Positions 9,301-16,367 of a DNA stretch of 54,965 nt are shown piece by piece (position 1 is the first letter of the stretch; each line of letters opens with the position of its first letter). Location of the stretch: contig UQLO01000018.1 in NCBI GenBank assembly GCA_900541865.1, forward strand, positions 1-54,965, read 5' to 3'. Position numbers and translations under genes: made by a program. Origin of the DNA: an uncultured Porphyromonadaceae bacterium. GTDB lineage: Bacteria > Bacteroidota > Bacteroidia > Bacteroidales > Muribaculaceae. The notes below the pieces were generated by a model. It saw nothing but the letters and a program-made list of their open reading frames with translations, did not search any database and was not told the DNA's origin.

Positions 9301-9479
9301 TTGGCCCGGTCGGCGTCGGCGACGACAACACCCACCAGGGGTTCGCCTTCGTCGTCGACGACGGTGCCTCCGATGACTCTGCTTTGCGCCTCGGCGTGGG
9401 CCGTTGAGCCCGCAAGGGCCACCAGGCTCGCAAGAAGGAGTAGTTTAAGATGTAGAAATATGACAGTATGTGCTTTCAT
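6339..9479 (-). CDS. SusC/RagA TonB-dependent transporter
   Basis: 1046 aa from the ATG at 9479 (a TTG codon directly upstream is less likely). A signal peptide is followed by a carboxypeptidase-like regulatory domain (about 35-115, VIGGTVVDDEGEPLVGVVV), a TonB box/plug (GVVVTGMFNRSASSFTGSV; later MRGETSFN, LFILDGFE, VTLLKDAAAKAIYGSKAGNGVV) and a long beta-barrel ending in an aromatic residue (SIGLSATF). It forms the outer-membrane channel with the downstream SusD-like lipoprotein and takes energy from TonB. Only about 29 bases separate it from the HTCS gene, so the two may be co-transcribed. Confidence 0.95.
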   Translation of the reverse strand: MKAHTVIFLHLKLLLLASLVALAGSTAHAEAQSRVIGGTVVDDEGEPLVGVVVADADRAKDLGITDIDGNFSVTAPAGCTELLFKYLGMNDQTLRLKADKSEYRITMYPNTEQLKGVVVTGMFNRSASSFTGSVSSFNHEELQSVGTQNVLKSLSNLDPSFSFGDNLMLGSNPNAMPNLQMRGETSFNIQGDYDGNANQPLFILDGFEAPVEKVFDLDMNRIQSVTLLKDAAAKAIYGSKAGNGVVVIETVRPKSGELRVTYTGELNIQAPDLSSYDLMNASEKFAWEIAHHKYEKQAVYGAQQADNLYKSVYDAIASGVDTYWLKIPTRTGIGQKHSLMFEGGDDKIRYLLGASYNDVAGVMKGSSRQTFNIYSTLSYKYKSLAFRNQIDYVYNKGKNSPFGTFDQYVGLEPYFAPYNAYGDLKQILGYQCASEYYPVYNPLYNATLNVIDEDHYGSFTENFELDWTISKDFRATASLSYMRQDLGSDLFLPASHTTFAEYNNNGMADRKGRYTKTTGVANDFSAKAGINFNRQLGKHGFFANATYNLQMSHTSSTTVVAEGFGNDKMNDISMGTYYEQNSHPAGSDYKQREIGIIGVVNYAFDSRYLIDASYRATGSSVYGSNNHWGGFWSVGLGWNVQNEPWMRSAHIVQRLKIRGSAGYTGTQNFNPYQARATYSYGNVIYDGRLGATIIGLPNNGLQWQKVYDKNIGFDLALGTFLTTCFDYFWQNTDNMLTDITLPPSAGFTTYKDNIGQIRNNGFEFTVGVTPWRDNSQRAWVTLTASAFHNSNKITKINDIFKKNNEDADKNFNQTIPGTNQNATTAEMENYRLQTTRPATKYYEGCSMNAIWGVRSLGIDPNTGREMFLDKNGDVTFDWNSDDQVVIGDTTPKLRGTFGVSAGWKGITFNLIASYRFGGDIYNTTLIDRVENINGFGNLDKRVGDSWVQPGDVSPYKYVDMQTAPTQYANITRPTSRFVQSDNELYISSINVSYDFNNAKFLKTLRMERLRVSFYANEIARLSSVKVERGISYPFARSFSIGLSATF

Positions 9480-9508
9480 CAAATCAACTTAGTCGGTTTT
9501 GTGTGCGT

Positions 9509-12500
9509 TCATCGGTGGTCGTTCATGCTCTCGCGATATTCGGTAGGCGTTACTCCGAAGTGTTTCTTGAATACGGTAGTCATCTGCTCGCGCGACGAAA
9601 AGCCCGTCATGGCCGCTATCTCGGTCAGCGAGTATTTGTTTTCTTTCAGATAGTCGATGGCGCGGTTGAGTTTGTAGGTCTTGAACAGGCTGCCCGGTGT
9701 GGTCCCGCTCAAGCTCTTGATTTTGTAGTAAAGCTTGGTGCGCGAGATGCAGAGTATCTCGGAAAGCCTCACAATGTCGAGTTCGGGATTGGAGATTTCG
9801 TTCTCCATAACCTTGTAGAGCTCGTCCATGAATTTTCGGTCGAGCTCGGAGATGTCGTCCTGTATTTCTTTGGTGGAGGTGGCGTTGCGCAGATGAGCAA
9901 CAATTCTCTGTCGGTTTTCCAGAGTTGACTTCACCAGAGCGAGTATATAGTCCGGGTTGAAGGGTTTGGTGACGTAGGCGTCGGCGCCCACGCCCAACCC
10001 CGAAACCTGGTCTTCGACTCGCGTCTTGGCCGTTACGAGTATCACAGGGATGTGACAGAGCATATTGTCGCGGCGTATCTTGCGGCAAAGGTCGTAGCCG
10101 CTCTCGCCGGGCATGGCCACATCGCTGAGAATGAGGTCCGGATGGCTCTTGATGGCCTCACGTATCGCCGACGAGGCATCGAAGCAGGTTATCACGCTGT
10201 AGTGCGGCTCGAAGAGTGTGCGGAGGTAGCGAACAATATCGATGTCGTCGTCGACAATGAGTACCACCGGTTTGTCTGGCGTTGCCGGCGCCGTGGCGCC
10301 GTTTTCTTTGGCTCCGCTCCGGGAGAGGTCGGCATCTACTGCGGCCGTTGCCTCGGCCTCGGTTTCCAAGGCAAGCTCGGCGGCGGTGTAGGCTGTCTCG
10401 TCGGCGGGTATCAGCAAGGTGAACACGGTAGTGCCCTCGGTGAGTTCGTTGGAGGCGAAGAGTATGCCGTGGTGCAGAGTGGCCAGCGAGCGCGCGAAGT
10501 ATAGCCCGATTCCCGACCCGTGGTTGTAGATGCCGTTGTTGGAGCCGTCGAGCTGGTAGAAACGCTCGAAGATTTTCTCAAGTTTGTCGTCGGGAACCGG
10601 GACGCCCGAATTGTCGACGCTGATTCGAAGGTAGTTTGCGTCGCGCAGGAGGCCTCGGTGGGCCTCCGGTGTCAGAGAGAGTGCGTCGGCGTGCGTCATC
10701 TTCTCGAGCGCCACCCGGATGGTGCCTCCGGCGGGCGCGAACCGCATTGCGTTGGAGAGCAGGTTGACGACGATGGTCTCGACTTTGTCGCGGTCGAAGG
10801 CGGCGACCATTTCGCGGCCGAAGCCTTCGGCGACGAACTCTATTCTCTTCTCGCGAGCGTTGAGCCGGTAGATACCGATGAGAGCCTCCAGCGTACCGGC
10901 GATGTCGCCCACGCCGATTTCGAGGTGAAGGGTGCCGTTTTCGAGCTTGTGGAAGTCGAGCATGCGGTTGACCAGCTTGAGCATGCGCCCGATGCTGCCG
11001 TCGACGATTTCGAGGAGCCGGCGGTTGTCGGCGCTCAGGTCGTCTTTCTTCAGCAGTTGTCCTACCGGGCCGGCTATCATCGAAAGCGGGGTGCGGAACT
11101 CGTGCGACACATTGACGAAGTAGTTCATGTTCATCTCGTTGCGCCGTTCCTCCGACTGCTTCTCGGCCAGGGCAGCACGGGCCGACTCTTTCTGCCGGAT
11201 GAACTTGCTTCGCGCGCGGACTACTATTGCTATGATGCCAATGGCGGTGGCGATGTAGAGCAGCCATGCCCACCACGACAGCCACGGCGCCGGCCGAATG
11301 TCGACAGCAATGGCGATTTCTTCGCTCTCGGCGCCGGTGTCGGCGTCGACCGTTTTCACGCGCAGCGAGTAGGTTCCGGCGGCCACGTTGGCGTACGATG
11401 CTTCGCTGACCTCCCCGGTGGACACCCAGTAGTTGTCGTAGCCCTCGAGCTTGTGATAGTAGACGGGTCGTACTTTGCTGTTGTAGCCCAACGAGGCAAA
11501 GGAGATGCTGAAACTGTTGGAGCGGTGGTCGAGATGCACGCAGGGTGTCTCGGTCAGGCCGCGCGATATTATTTCGGGATGTTCCGTCGGAGAGATGGTA
11601 CTGTTGTGGATTTTCAGCGTCTCGAAGGCAAGAGGTGCCGGCGTAGACCGGAAAGGAAGATTGGGGTCGACCACGGTCAGCCCGTGCATGCCGCCGAAGA
11701 CGAGATTGCCGTCGGGCATTTCGGCCACGGCATCAAGGTAGTACTGGTTGCCACCGGTGCCTCCGGCGGCGAAATACTTCGTCACGGCGCCGCTCGACGG
11801 TGTGTAGCGGTTCAGACCGTAGAGAGTCGAAATCCAAAGGTTGCCGTCCGTATCGTCGTGTACGGCCGTGATGTCGGGGCACGACAGCTTTCGCGCTATA
11901 CTGTCGGGTACGGGCTCCCCGTCGGGCATTTTGCGGCGGTCCAGACGCATTATCTCTTCGCCGTCTACGGGGTGACGGGCGATGGCGCCGGACCGGAAGT
12001 CGTACATGTACAGGCCTTCGTTGCGGGTCGAAATGTAGAGGATGCCGTCCTCCATCAGCAGACCGGTGACGGGTTTGCCGCGGAAGGCTTTGGTCAGTCC
12101 TTTGTGGACATCGAAGCGGGTTTGGGTGGCATCGACGGTGGCAAAGCCGCGGTCTTCGAGCCCGAACCATATGTTGTTGTCGTCCGGAGCGCTGTAGATC
12201 ACGTTGACGACGCCTTCGGGCTTGTCGAATGGGAAGTCGTCGGTGCCGGAGTCGGTGGCCTCCAGCGTTCGCGGATTGCAGTAAATCAGTTGGTGCTGCG
12301 TACTTAAGAGCACATTGCCGTCGGCCATCTCGCACACTGCCTTCAAATTCACGTCGGTGAGAGCGGGGAAGGCGCGGCGCAAGGCGCTGACATCGACGAA
12401 ACGGGAAGACCCCATGTCGTACACCGAAAGGCCGTCGACGCCCAGCAGCCAAAGCTGGCGCGCGCCTCCCACGGGCCATACGCGAAACGCATTGCCAAGC

Positions 12501-13108
12501 CGCACTTTGGAGGCGGCCCGGAAGGTGCGGCTGTTGTAGACGGTCAGGGTGTCGGCCCAATAGGCCAGCAGGCGACCGCGGTTGTCGAGCCCGAGCCATT
12601 TCACAGGCCGGCGCAGCTCGGCGATGCTGTCGAGGCGTTCGCCCGCGGCGTCGTAATGGAATATGGTGCGTCCCTTGGCCACGAACACTCCGCTGTCCGG
12701 CGCCGCCACTATGGCCTCCACGACGCCTACGGGGTCGCCGTGGTAGTTAACAGCCCGGAAGCTGTCGTCGGAGTGCCGGCGCGACAGGCCGGTCGGTGTC
12801 GACACCCAAATTCGCCCCTTGAGGTCGCAGCAGAGAGCCTTGACGTAGTTGTCGCGGCTGCCGAGGTCAAAGTACTGAGTGAAATCCTGGCCGTTGTAGC
12901 GGTTCAGGCCGCGCGCCGTGCCAATCCAGACGTGGCCCGTGGTGTCCTTGGCAAAAGAGGTGACGTTGAGATTCGATATATCCGACGATACTGCAGGCAG
13001 CCCGACGGCAGCCACTCCTTCGGGAGTAGTGCCGCCGTCGTTTTCCGCTTTGCAACCCGTGCACGCAACGCACGCAATCGCAAGCATTATGTTCAACAGG
13101 AATCGCAT
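9509..13108 (-). CDS. Hybrid two-component system sensor/AraC regulator
   Basis: 1199 aa in one chain. In order: signal peptide, two-bladed Reg_prop beta-propeller repeats (about 40-490; WIGTARGLNRY, WVSTPTGLSR, WISTLYGLNRY), Y_Y_Y domain (about 530-600), one transmembrane helix (about 610-632), HisKA with VSHEFRTP (His669), HATPase (NLLSNAMRFAP, GSGIGLYFARSL), receiver (IVDDD at 951, phospho-acceptor Asp996, Lys of VTKPF) and a C-terminal AraC-type HTH (about 1110-1195). All key residues are present. Such HTCS proteins sense a breakdown product in the periplasm and activate the adjacent SusCD genes. It lies directly upstream of susC-like on the same strand. Confidence 0.95.
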   Translation of the reverse strand: MRFLLNIMLAIACVACTGCKAENDGGTTPEGVAAVGLPAVSSDISNLNVTSFAKDTTGHVWIGTARGLNRYNGQDFTQYFDLGSRDNYVKALCCDLKGRIWVSTPTGLSRRHSDDSFRAVNYHGDPVGVVEAIVAAPDSGVFVAKGRTIFHYDAAGERLDSIAELRRPVKWLGLDNRGRLLAYWADTLTVYNSRTFRAASKVRLGNAFRVWPVGGARQLWLLGVDGLSVYDMGSSRFVDVSALRRAFPALTDVNLKAVCEMADGNVLLSTQHQLIYCNPRTLEATDSGTDDFPFDKPEGVVNVIYSAPDDNNIWFGLEDRGFATVDATQTRFDVHKGLTKAFRGKPVTGLLMEDGILYISTRNEGLYMYDFRSGAIARHPVDGEEIMRLDRRKMPDGEPVPDSIARKLSCPDITAVHDDTDGNLWISTLYGLNRYTPSSGAVTKYFAAGGTGGNQYYLDAVAEMPDGNLVFGGMHGLTVVDPNLPFRSTPAPLAFETLKIHNSTISPTEHPEIISRGLTETPCVHLDHRSNSFSISFASLGYNSKVRPVYYHKLEGYDNYWVSTGEVSEASYANVAAGTYSLRVKTVDADTGAESEEIAIAVDIRPAPWLSWWAWLLYIATAIGIIAIVVRARSKFIRQKESARAALAEKQSEERRNEMNMNYFVNVSHEFRTPLSMIAGPVGQLLKKDDLSADNRRLLEIVDGSIGRMLKLVNRMLDFHKLENGTLHLEIGVGDIAGTLEALIGIYRLNAREKRIEFVAEGFGREMVAAFDRDKVETIVVNLLSNAMRFAPAGGTIRVALEKMTHADALSLTPEAHRGLLRDANYLRISVDNSGVPVPDDKLEKIFERFYQLDGSNNGIYNHGSGIGLYFARSLATLHHGILFASNELTEGTTVFTLLIPADETAYTAAELALETEAEATAAVDADLSRSGAKENGATAPATPDKPVVLIVDDDIDIVRYLRTLFEPHYSVITCFDASSAIREAIKSHPDLILSDVAMPGESGYDLCRKIRRDNMLCHIPVILVTAKTRVEDQVSGLGVGADAYVTKPFNPDYILALVKSTLENRQRIVAHLRNATSTKEIQDDISELDRKFMDELYKVMENEISNPELDIVRLSEILCISRTKLYYKIKSLSGTTPGSLFKTYKLNRAIDYLKENKYSLTEIAAMTGFSSREQMTTVFKKHFGVTPTEYRESMNDHR

Positions 13109-13232
13109 CAGACCGTTGTTTCCGAGTGATTGGTTTTTTAATCTAAGGTTTGTTGACGAGGAAAAGAAAAAAGAGGAGAGAGGAGCATTTTTTAGATGTA
13201 AGTAAGTATGATAAGTATGAATGAATCCTGAG

Positions 13233-13814
13233 TTATCTTACAATTTTGGTTGCGCGGCCGTTTTTAACCATTATGTAGACGCCGGGTGCGCTTGCATCGG
13301 TAGGCTGGCCCTGAAGCGTGAAGTAAGAGGCTTCGGAAGCGTCCTCAACTGTGATGCCTTCAACGCCGTCGGAGGCGCTCTTGGTGATTATCAGCGTACG
13401 GTACACGACGTTGAACACCACATCTATCGGCTCCGTGGTGGTCGGGATGACGTAGTAGCCGTACTTGGTCTGAACCAGCTCCACTTCCTGCCCGTAGCCG
13501 ATGTGAACGTCCATAGCCGGCGCGCCGAAGCTCTCCCCGGTGTCAACGTTTTTGATATTGACGCCCGGGTCGTAGACCGGAACTCCGTAGCGGTCGAGTA
13601 TTTTGATGTTTTTAAGCGTGTACTCGACGCCGTCGTCGGTGCTCATCTTCCAGTCGGGAATACGAGCCTCAAACTCAGCCATGCTTTCGCCCTGCATAGG
13701 TTCGACAAAGTTGTTGGCCGTGTTACCGAAGTAATAGGCCTCGGCGCCTGTGGCCGGAAACGCGGCTGCAAGAAGGCAAGCTGCCATCGCTATTAAATAT
13801 GCTGTCGTTTTCAT
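13233..13814 (-). CDS. Secreted protein with T9SS-like C-terminal tail
   Basis: 193 aa from the ATG at 13814, which starts a signal peptide (MKTTAYLIAMAACLLAAAFPATGAEA); the frame stays open to 13880 but that extension is polar. The body is not recognised. The C-terminus reads YFTLQGQPTDASAPGVYIMV followed by a basic end, the standard pattern of Bacteroidales Por/T9SS-type sorting tails. It is first in the minus-strand locus, 124 bases upstream of the HTCS gene, and has its own promoter-like box at 13948-13955. Function unknown; export is likely. Confidence 0.72.
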   Translation of the reverse strand: MKTTAYLIAMAACLLAAAFPATGAEAYYFGNTANNFVEPMQGESMAEFEARIPDWKMSTDDGVEYTLKNIKILDRYGVPVYDPGVNIKNVDTGESFGAPAMDVHIGYGQEVELVQTKYGYYVIPTTTEPIDVVFNVVYRTLIITKSASDGVEGITVEDASEASYFTLQGQPTDASAPGVYIMVKNGRATKIVR

Positions 13815-13947
13815 GATGTATGTGATGAATTCTTGGTTTTTTCGATGAGTTTTTCCGGTGTCGGCGCCTTCCGCAGGCACCCCGTCTTGAATCGCTTTTA
13901 TTGCCCTTTGGCGAAAGGTCCGCCCTCAAGAGCGAAATTTCGATGTG

Positions 13948-13955
13948 CAAAATTA
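13948..13955 (-). promoter_or_regulatory. Bacteroidetes -7 box upstream of secreted gene
   Basis: On the minus strand the sequence reads TAATTTTG, matching TAnnTTTG. No good TTG is found at the expected upstream distance, which would fit a promoter that needs an activator. The gene starts 134 bases downstream. Confidence 0.5.
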
Positions 13956-13990
13956 CCTAATATCTCTCGACTAAAAAACACTCCCAAAGC

Positions 13991-14024
13991 GTTTTGAACA
14001 AATCCCCCTGCTGTTTTGAACAAA
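13991..14024. promoter_or_regulatory. Two direct repeats, candidate activator site
   Basis: The 12-base word gttttgaacaaa occurs at 13991-14002 and again at 14013-14024, with starts exactly 22 bases apart (about two helical turns). The repeats lie about 40-75 bases upstream of the minus-strand -7 box at 13948-13955. This spacing suits a dimeric AraC-type regulator such as the adjacent HTCS; that link is an inference. Confidence 0.4.
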
Positions 14025-14148
14025 AAAACGGCCTTCTCATCCCCTTAACAGCCGGCGGTATGCCCTCCCGCCATCAATTCGCTTGGACAGTGGTAAAAAT
14101 TCCGGATATCGGGTCGCTGCTTGTTTACGCTCTGACAGAGGAGAATAT

Positions 14149-14179
14149 TTGCAACGGTTGACCGAAATTACTATATTTG
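14149..14179 (+). promoter_or_regulatory. Bacteroidetes promoter of rhamnosidase gene
   Basis: TTG at 14149-14151 and TATATTTG at 14172-14179 are 20 bases apart, matching the Bacteroidetes -33/-7 consensus. The predicted leader before the ATG at 14257 is about 70 bases. Confidence 0.7.
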
Positions 14180-14256
14180 CATCGTCAATACACAAGGAGC
14201 GGGTCGGTATGCGTTCGTTCCGATGATTCCTGTTTTACCAAACTGATCTAATTGCC

Positions 14257-15903
14257 ATGAGGATTTATCTATCCATTTTATTCACATTATTCTCACTGTG
14301 GTGTCTTGCGGCAGACGTGTTCGAATCCGATCGTGCGAGATGGTTGCGGATCGCCGAGGAATCAAAGCCGGAATTGCATTCTACTATAGTGAAACCGGAG
14401 TTTGTGGTATCTGCGCTCAACGATACCTCAGCCTTCCAGCATTGGCGCTACAGGACAATCGGCTCGCCCGACAGCCTGCTTTATGGCCAAAGTTTCAAGA
14501 CCGTACGAGAGATTACCCTTGATTTCGGACGCCATATGGTAGGCTACTTCTCGTTTAAGGTCAAAACATTGAGCCGATGTCTGGACGCTCCTATACGGCT
14601 TAAATTCTTTTTCGGTGAGTTGCCTGCCGAAATCAATACCCCTCTTGATCCATGGCCCGGACAATTGAGCCGAGGGTGGATGCAGGACGAAATCGTAAAT
14701 GTTCACCAGTCCGATACCCTTATCGAAATTCCACGGCGCCTTGCCTTCCGCTATCTGAAAATAGAGCTGCTCGGAGCTTCCGCCGACTACGATTTCGCTC
14801 TCGAAAATCTGCAGTGCAGGGCAGTGTCGTCGGCCGACCGGTCGGCCGCATCTCTTTTGCCGGGCTGTTCTCCCCGCATAGCCGCCATCAACGGCGTAGG
14901 CGAGGAAACCCTTCGCGAATGTATGCAGACAGTCTTTGAGGATGGTCCCAAAAGAGACCGCAGGCTGTGGGCCGGCGACCTCTATCTCCAGTCGTTGGCC
15001 AACCGATATAGTTTCCGCAATTTTGATTTGGTCAAAAGATGCCTTTATCTCTTCGCCGGCCTTTCGGATGGTGACGGAAATATCATTTCCAATATTTTCG
15101 AAACTCCCGTGCCTCACGAACAGACTATGTCGCACTGTTTGAGCTACAGCCTGCTGTGGAACGCTACCCTGTGCGAATACTTTGTTGATACCAACGATGT
15201 CCTCACCGTCTGCGATCTCTGGCCCGTAGCTCGGCGGCAGATTGAAGAAGCGCTCACTTATGTCGGCGACGATGGTATCTTCCGACGAGAATCGCGGCCC
15301 TCCTATGCGTGGACTTTTTTTGATTGGCGCGAGGGCCTCGATACCACAACCCCTATGCAGGGCGCTGTCATTTATGCAATAGACCAAACTTTGGAGTTGG
15401 CAAAACGGATCGGAAAGGTTCACGAAGTGTCCCATTGGGCTGCCATCTCCCGCCGAATGAAGAAGGCGGCCAAACGAAACCTCTTCGACTCAAAGCGCGG
15501 GCTCTTTGTCAGCGGGCCCGACCGTCAGATTTCAGCCTTGTCGCAAACTTGGATGATTAAAGCCGGTGTTGTGGCAGGTAGGGAAGCCCGAGTGGCAATA
15601 GAGAATGCTCTTGCAGACCCGACGGCTTTGCTGCCGGGCACTCCCTATGGAGCCCATTATTTGGTTGAGGCAATGATTTTGGCCGGTATGAACGCCAACG
15701 CTCGCCAATACCTCGAAAATTATTGGGGCGGTATGGTTGACAAGGGCGCAGACACTTTTTGGGAGTCGTACGACCCCAACGATGACTTCATATCGGCATA
15801 TTCCTTCTTTCCGGTTAATTCAGCCTGCCATGCTTGGAGTTGTACACCGGTGTATTTCATCAACAAGTATCCTCAAATCTTCCAAACTGATTTGGACCAG
15901 TAA
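14257..15903 (+). CDS. GH78-type alpha-L-rhamnosidase, secreted
   Basis: 548 aa with a signal peptide (MRIYLSILFTLFSLWCLAA). Residues about 85-185 form a beta-sandwich (ITLDFGRHMVGYFSF, RLAFRYLKIELLG). From about 205 the (alpha/alpha)6 barrel of GH78 follows: EDGPKRDRRLWAGDL (228-242) is the signature that carries acidic catalytic residues, then WTFFDW and a late DTFWESYDPND with the candidate catalytic Glu. It would remove terminal L-rhamnose from glycans or glycosides. It is shorter than many GH78 enzymes and stands alone with its own promoter. Base composition looks less GC-rich than flanking genes, which could mean transfer. Exact linkage specificity cannot be read. Confidence 0.8.
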   Translation: MRIYLSILFTLFSLWCLAADVFESDRARWLRIAEESKPELHSTIVKPEFVVSALNDTSAFQHWRYRTIGSPDSLLYGQSFKTVREITLDFGRHMVGYFSFKVKTLSRCLDAPIRLKFFFGELPAEINTPLDPWPGQLSRGWMQDEIVNVHQSDTLIEIPRRLAFRYLKIELLGASADYDFALENLQCRAVSSADRSAASLLPGCSPRIAAINGVGEETLRECMQTVFEDGPKRDRRLWAGDLYLQSLANRYSFRNFDLVKRCLYLFAGLSDGDGNIISNIFETPVPHEQTMSHCLSYSLLWNATLCEYFVDTNDVLTVCDLWPVARRQIEEALTYVGDDGIFRRESRPSYAWTFFDWREGLDTTTPMQGAVIYAIDQTLELAKRIGKVHEVSHWAAISRRMKKAAKRNLFDSKRGLFVSGPDRQISALSQTWMIKAGVVAGREARVAIENALADPTALLPGTPYGAHYLVEAMILAGMNANARQYLENYWGGMVDKGADTFWESYDPNDDFISAYSFFPVNSACHAWSCTPVYFINKYPQIFQTDLDQ

Positions 15904-16001
15904 TAAGGGCGACCTGGAATGCCGACGCCGCCCGTGAAGCCGGTCGTCGTCGTTTGGTTCGCCCCGGGAGGGCGCGCCCCTTCGAAACGGGCAAAAGAAA
16001 A

Positions 16002-16027
16002 CCGGTTGATTCTTGCGAATCAACCGG
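16002..16027 (-). terminator. Terminator after tRNA-Pro (bidirectional)
   Basis: A perfect 10-bp stem (ccggttgatt / aatcaaccgg) with a 6-base loop. On the minus strand it is followed by ttttctttt, so it fits termination of the tRNA transcript. It can also serve the convergent rhamnosidase gene. Confidence 0.75.
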
Positions 16028-16044
16028 CGTTGCTTTTGTTATTG

Positions 16045-16118
16045 TCGGGGTGACTAGACTCGAACTAGCGACCTCACGCCCCCCAGACGCGTACTCTAAC
16101 CAACTGAGCTACACCCCG
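16045..16118 (-). tRNA. tRNA-Pro (anticodon GGG)
   Basis: 74 bases fold into a full cloverleaf: acceptor CGGGGTG/CACCCCG (perfect), D arm GCTC...GAGT, anticodon stem CGCGT/GCGTG with loop CTGGGGG (anticodon GGG), T arm GCTAG-TTCGAGT-CTAGT, discriminator A. The leading C1-G72 pair is typical of bacterial tRNA-Pro. CCA is not encoded. Promoter and terminator flank it. Confidence 0.93.
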
Positions 16119-16136
16119 TCTTTCTCAAAAGCGATG

Positions 16137-16167
16137 CAAAGTTACGAGCTTTTTTTGGTTCCTCCAA
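16137..16167 (-). promoter_or_regulatory. Promoter of tRNA-Pro
   Basis: Minus strand: TTG at 16165-16167, 20-base spacer, TAACTTTG at 16137-16144, about 19 bases before the mature tRNA 5' end. Confidence 0.72.
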
Positions 16168-16367
16168 ATTTTTTGAGCATTATTTTTTCATCTTTTTGGG
16201 GTGCGTTTTCTCTGCGGCTGATTTTCAGCATTTTTGGCTGTAAACTTTTTTTACCCTTTTCGGGGCCTTCCGAGCCCACCGGCCCCCGAAGACCCCAAAA
16301 TATCTTAAAAAAATTTTTTTAGCGTGCCTGAAAAAACTCGGGCCTTTCCGATTTTTGCTGAAAAAAA

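Larger units (their letters stand above)
13815..14256. other. Divergent intergenic control region
   Basis: 442 bases without a gene between the minus-strand uptake locus and the plus-strand rhamnosidase. It holds the minus-strand -7 box, the paired gttttgaacaaa repeats and the plus-strand promoter at 14149-14179. Nothing else is recognised. Confidence 0.6.

Noticed and set aside
7731..9407. Plus-strand frame of 558 aa antisense to the SusC-like gene
   Set aside because: Val/Ala/Glu/His-rich antisense frame without recognisable motifs; the SusC reading is certain.
13198..13213. 16-base word gtaagtaagtatgata shared with 41263-41278
   Set aside because: Low complexity and only two copies; it could be chance and has no palindrome or promoter context in common.
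16045..16118. tRNA-Pro as an integration site of a genomic island
   Set aside because: No integrase gene and no repeat of the tRNA 3' end were seen on either side.
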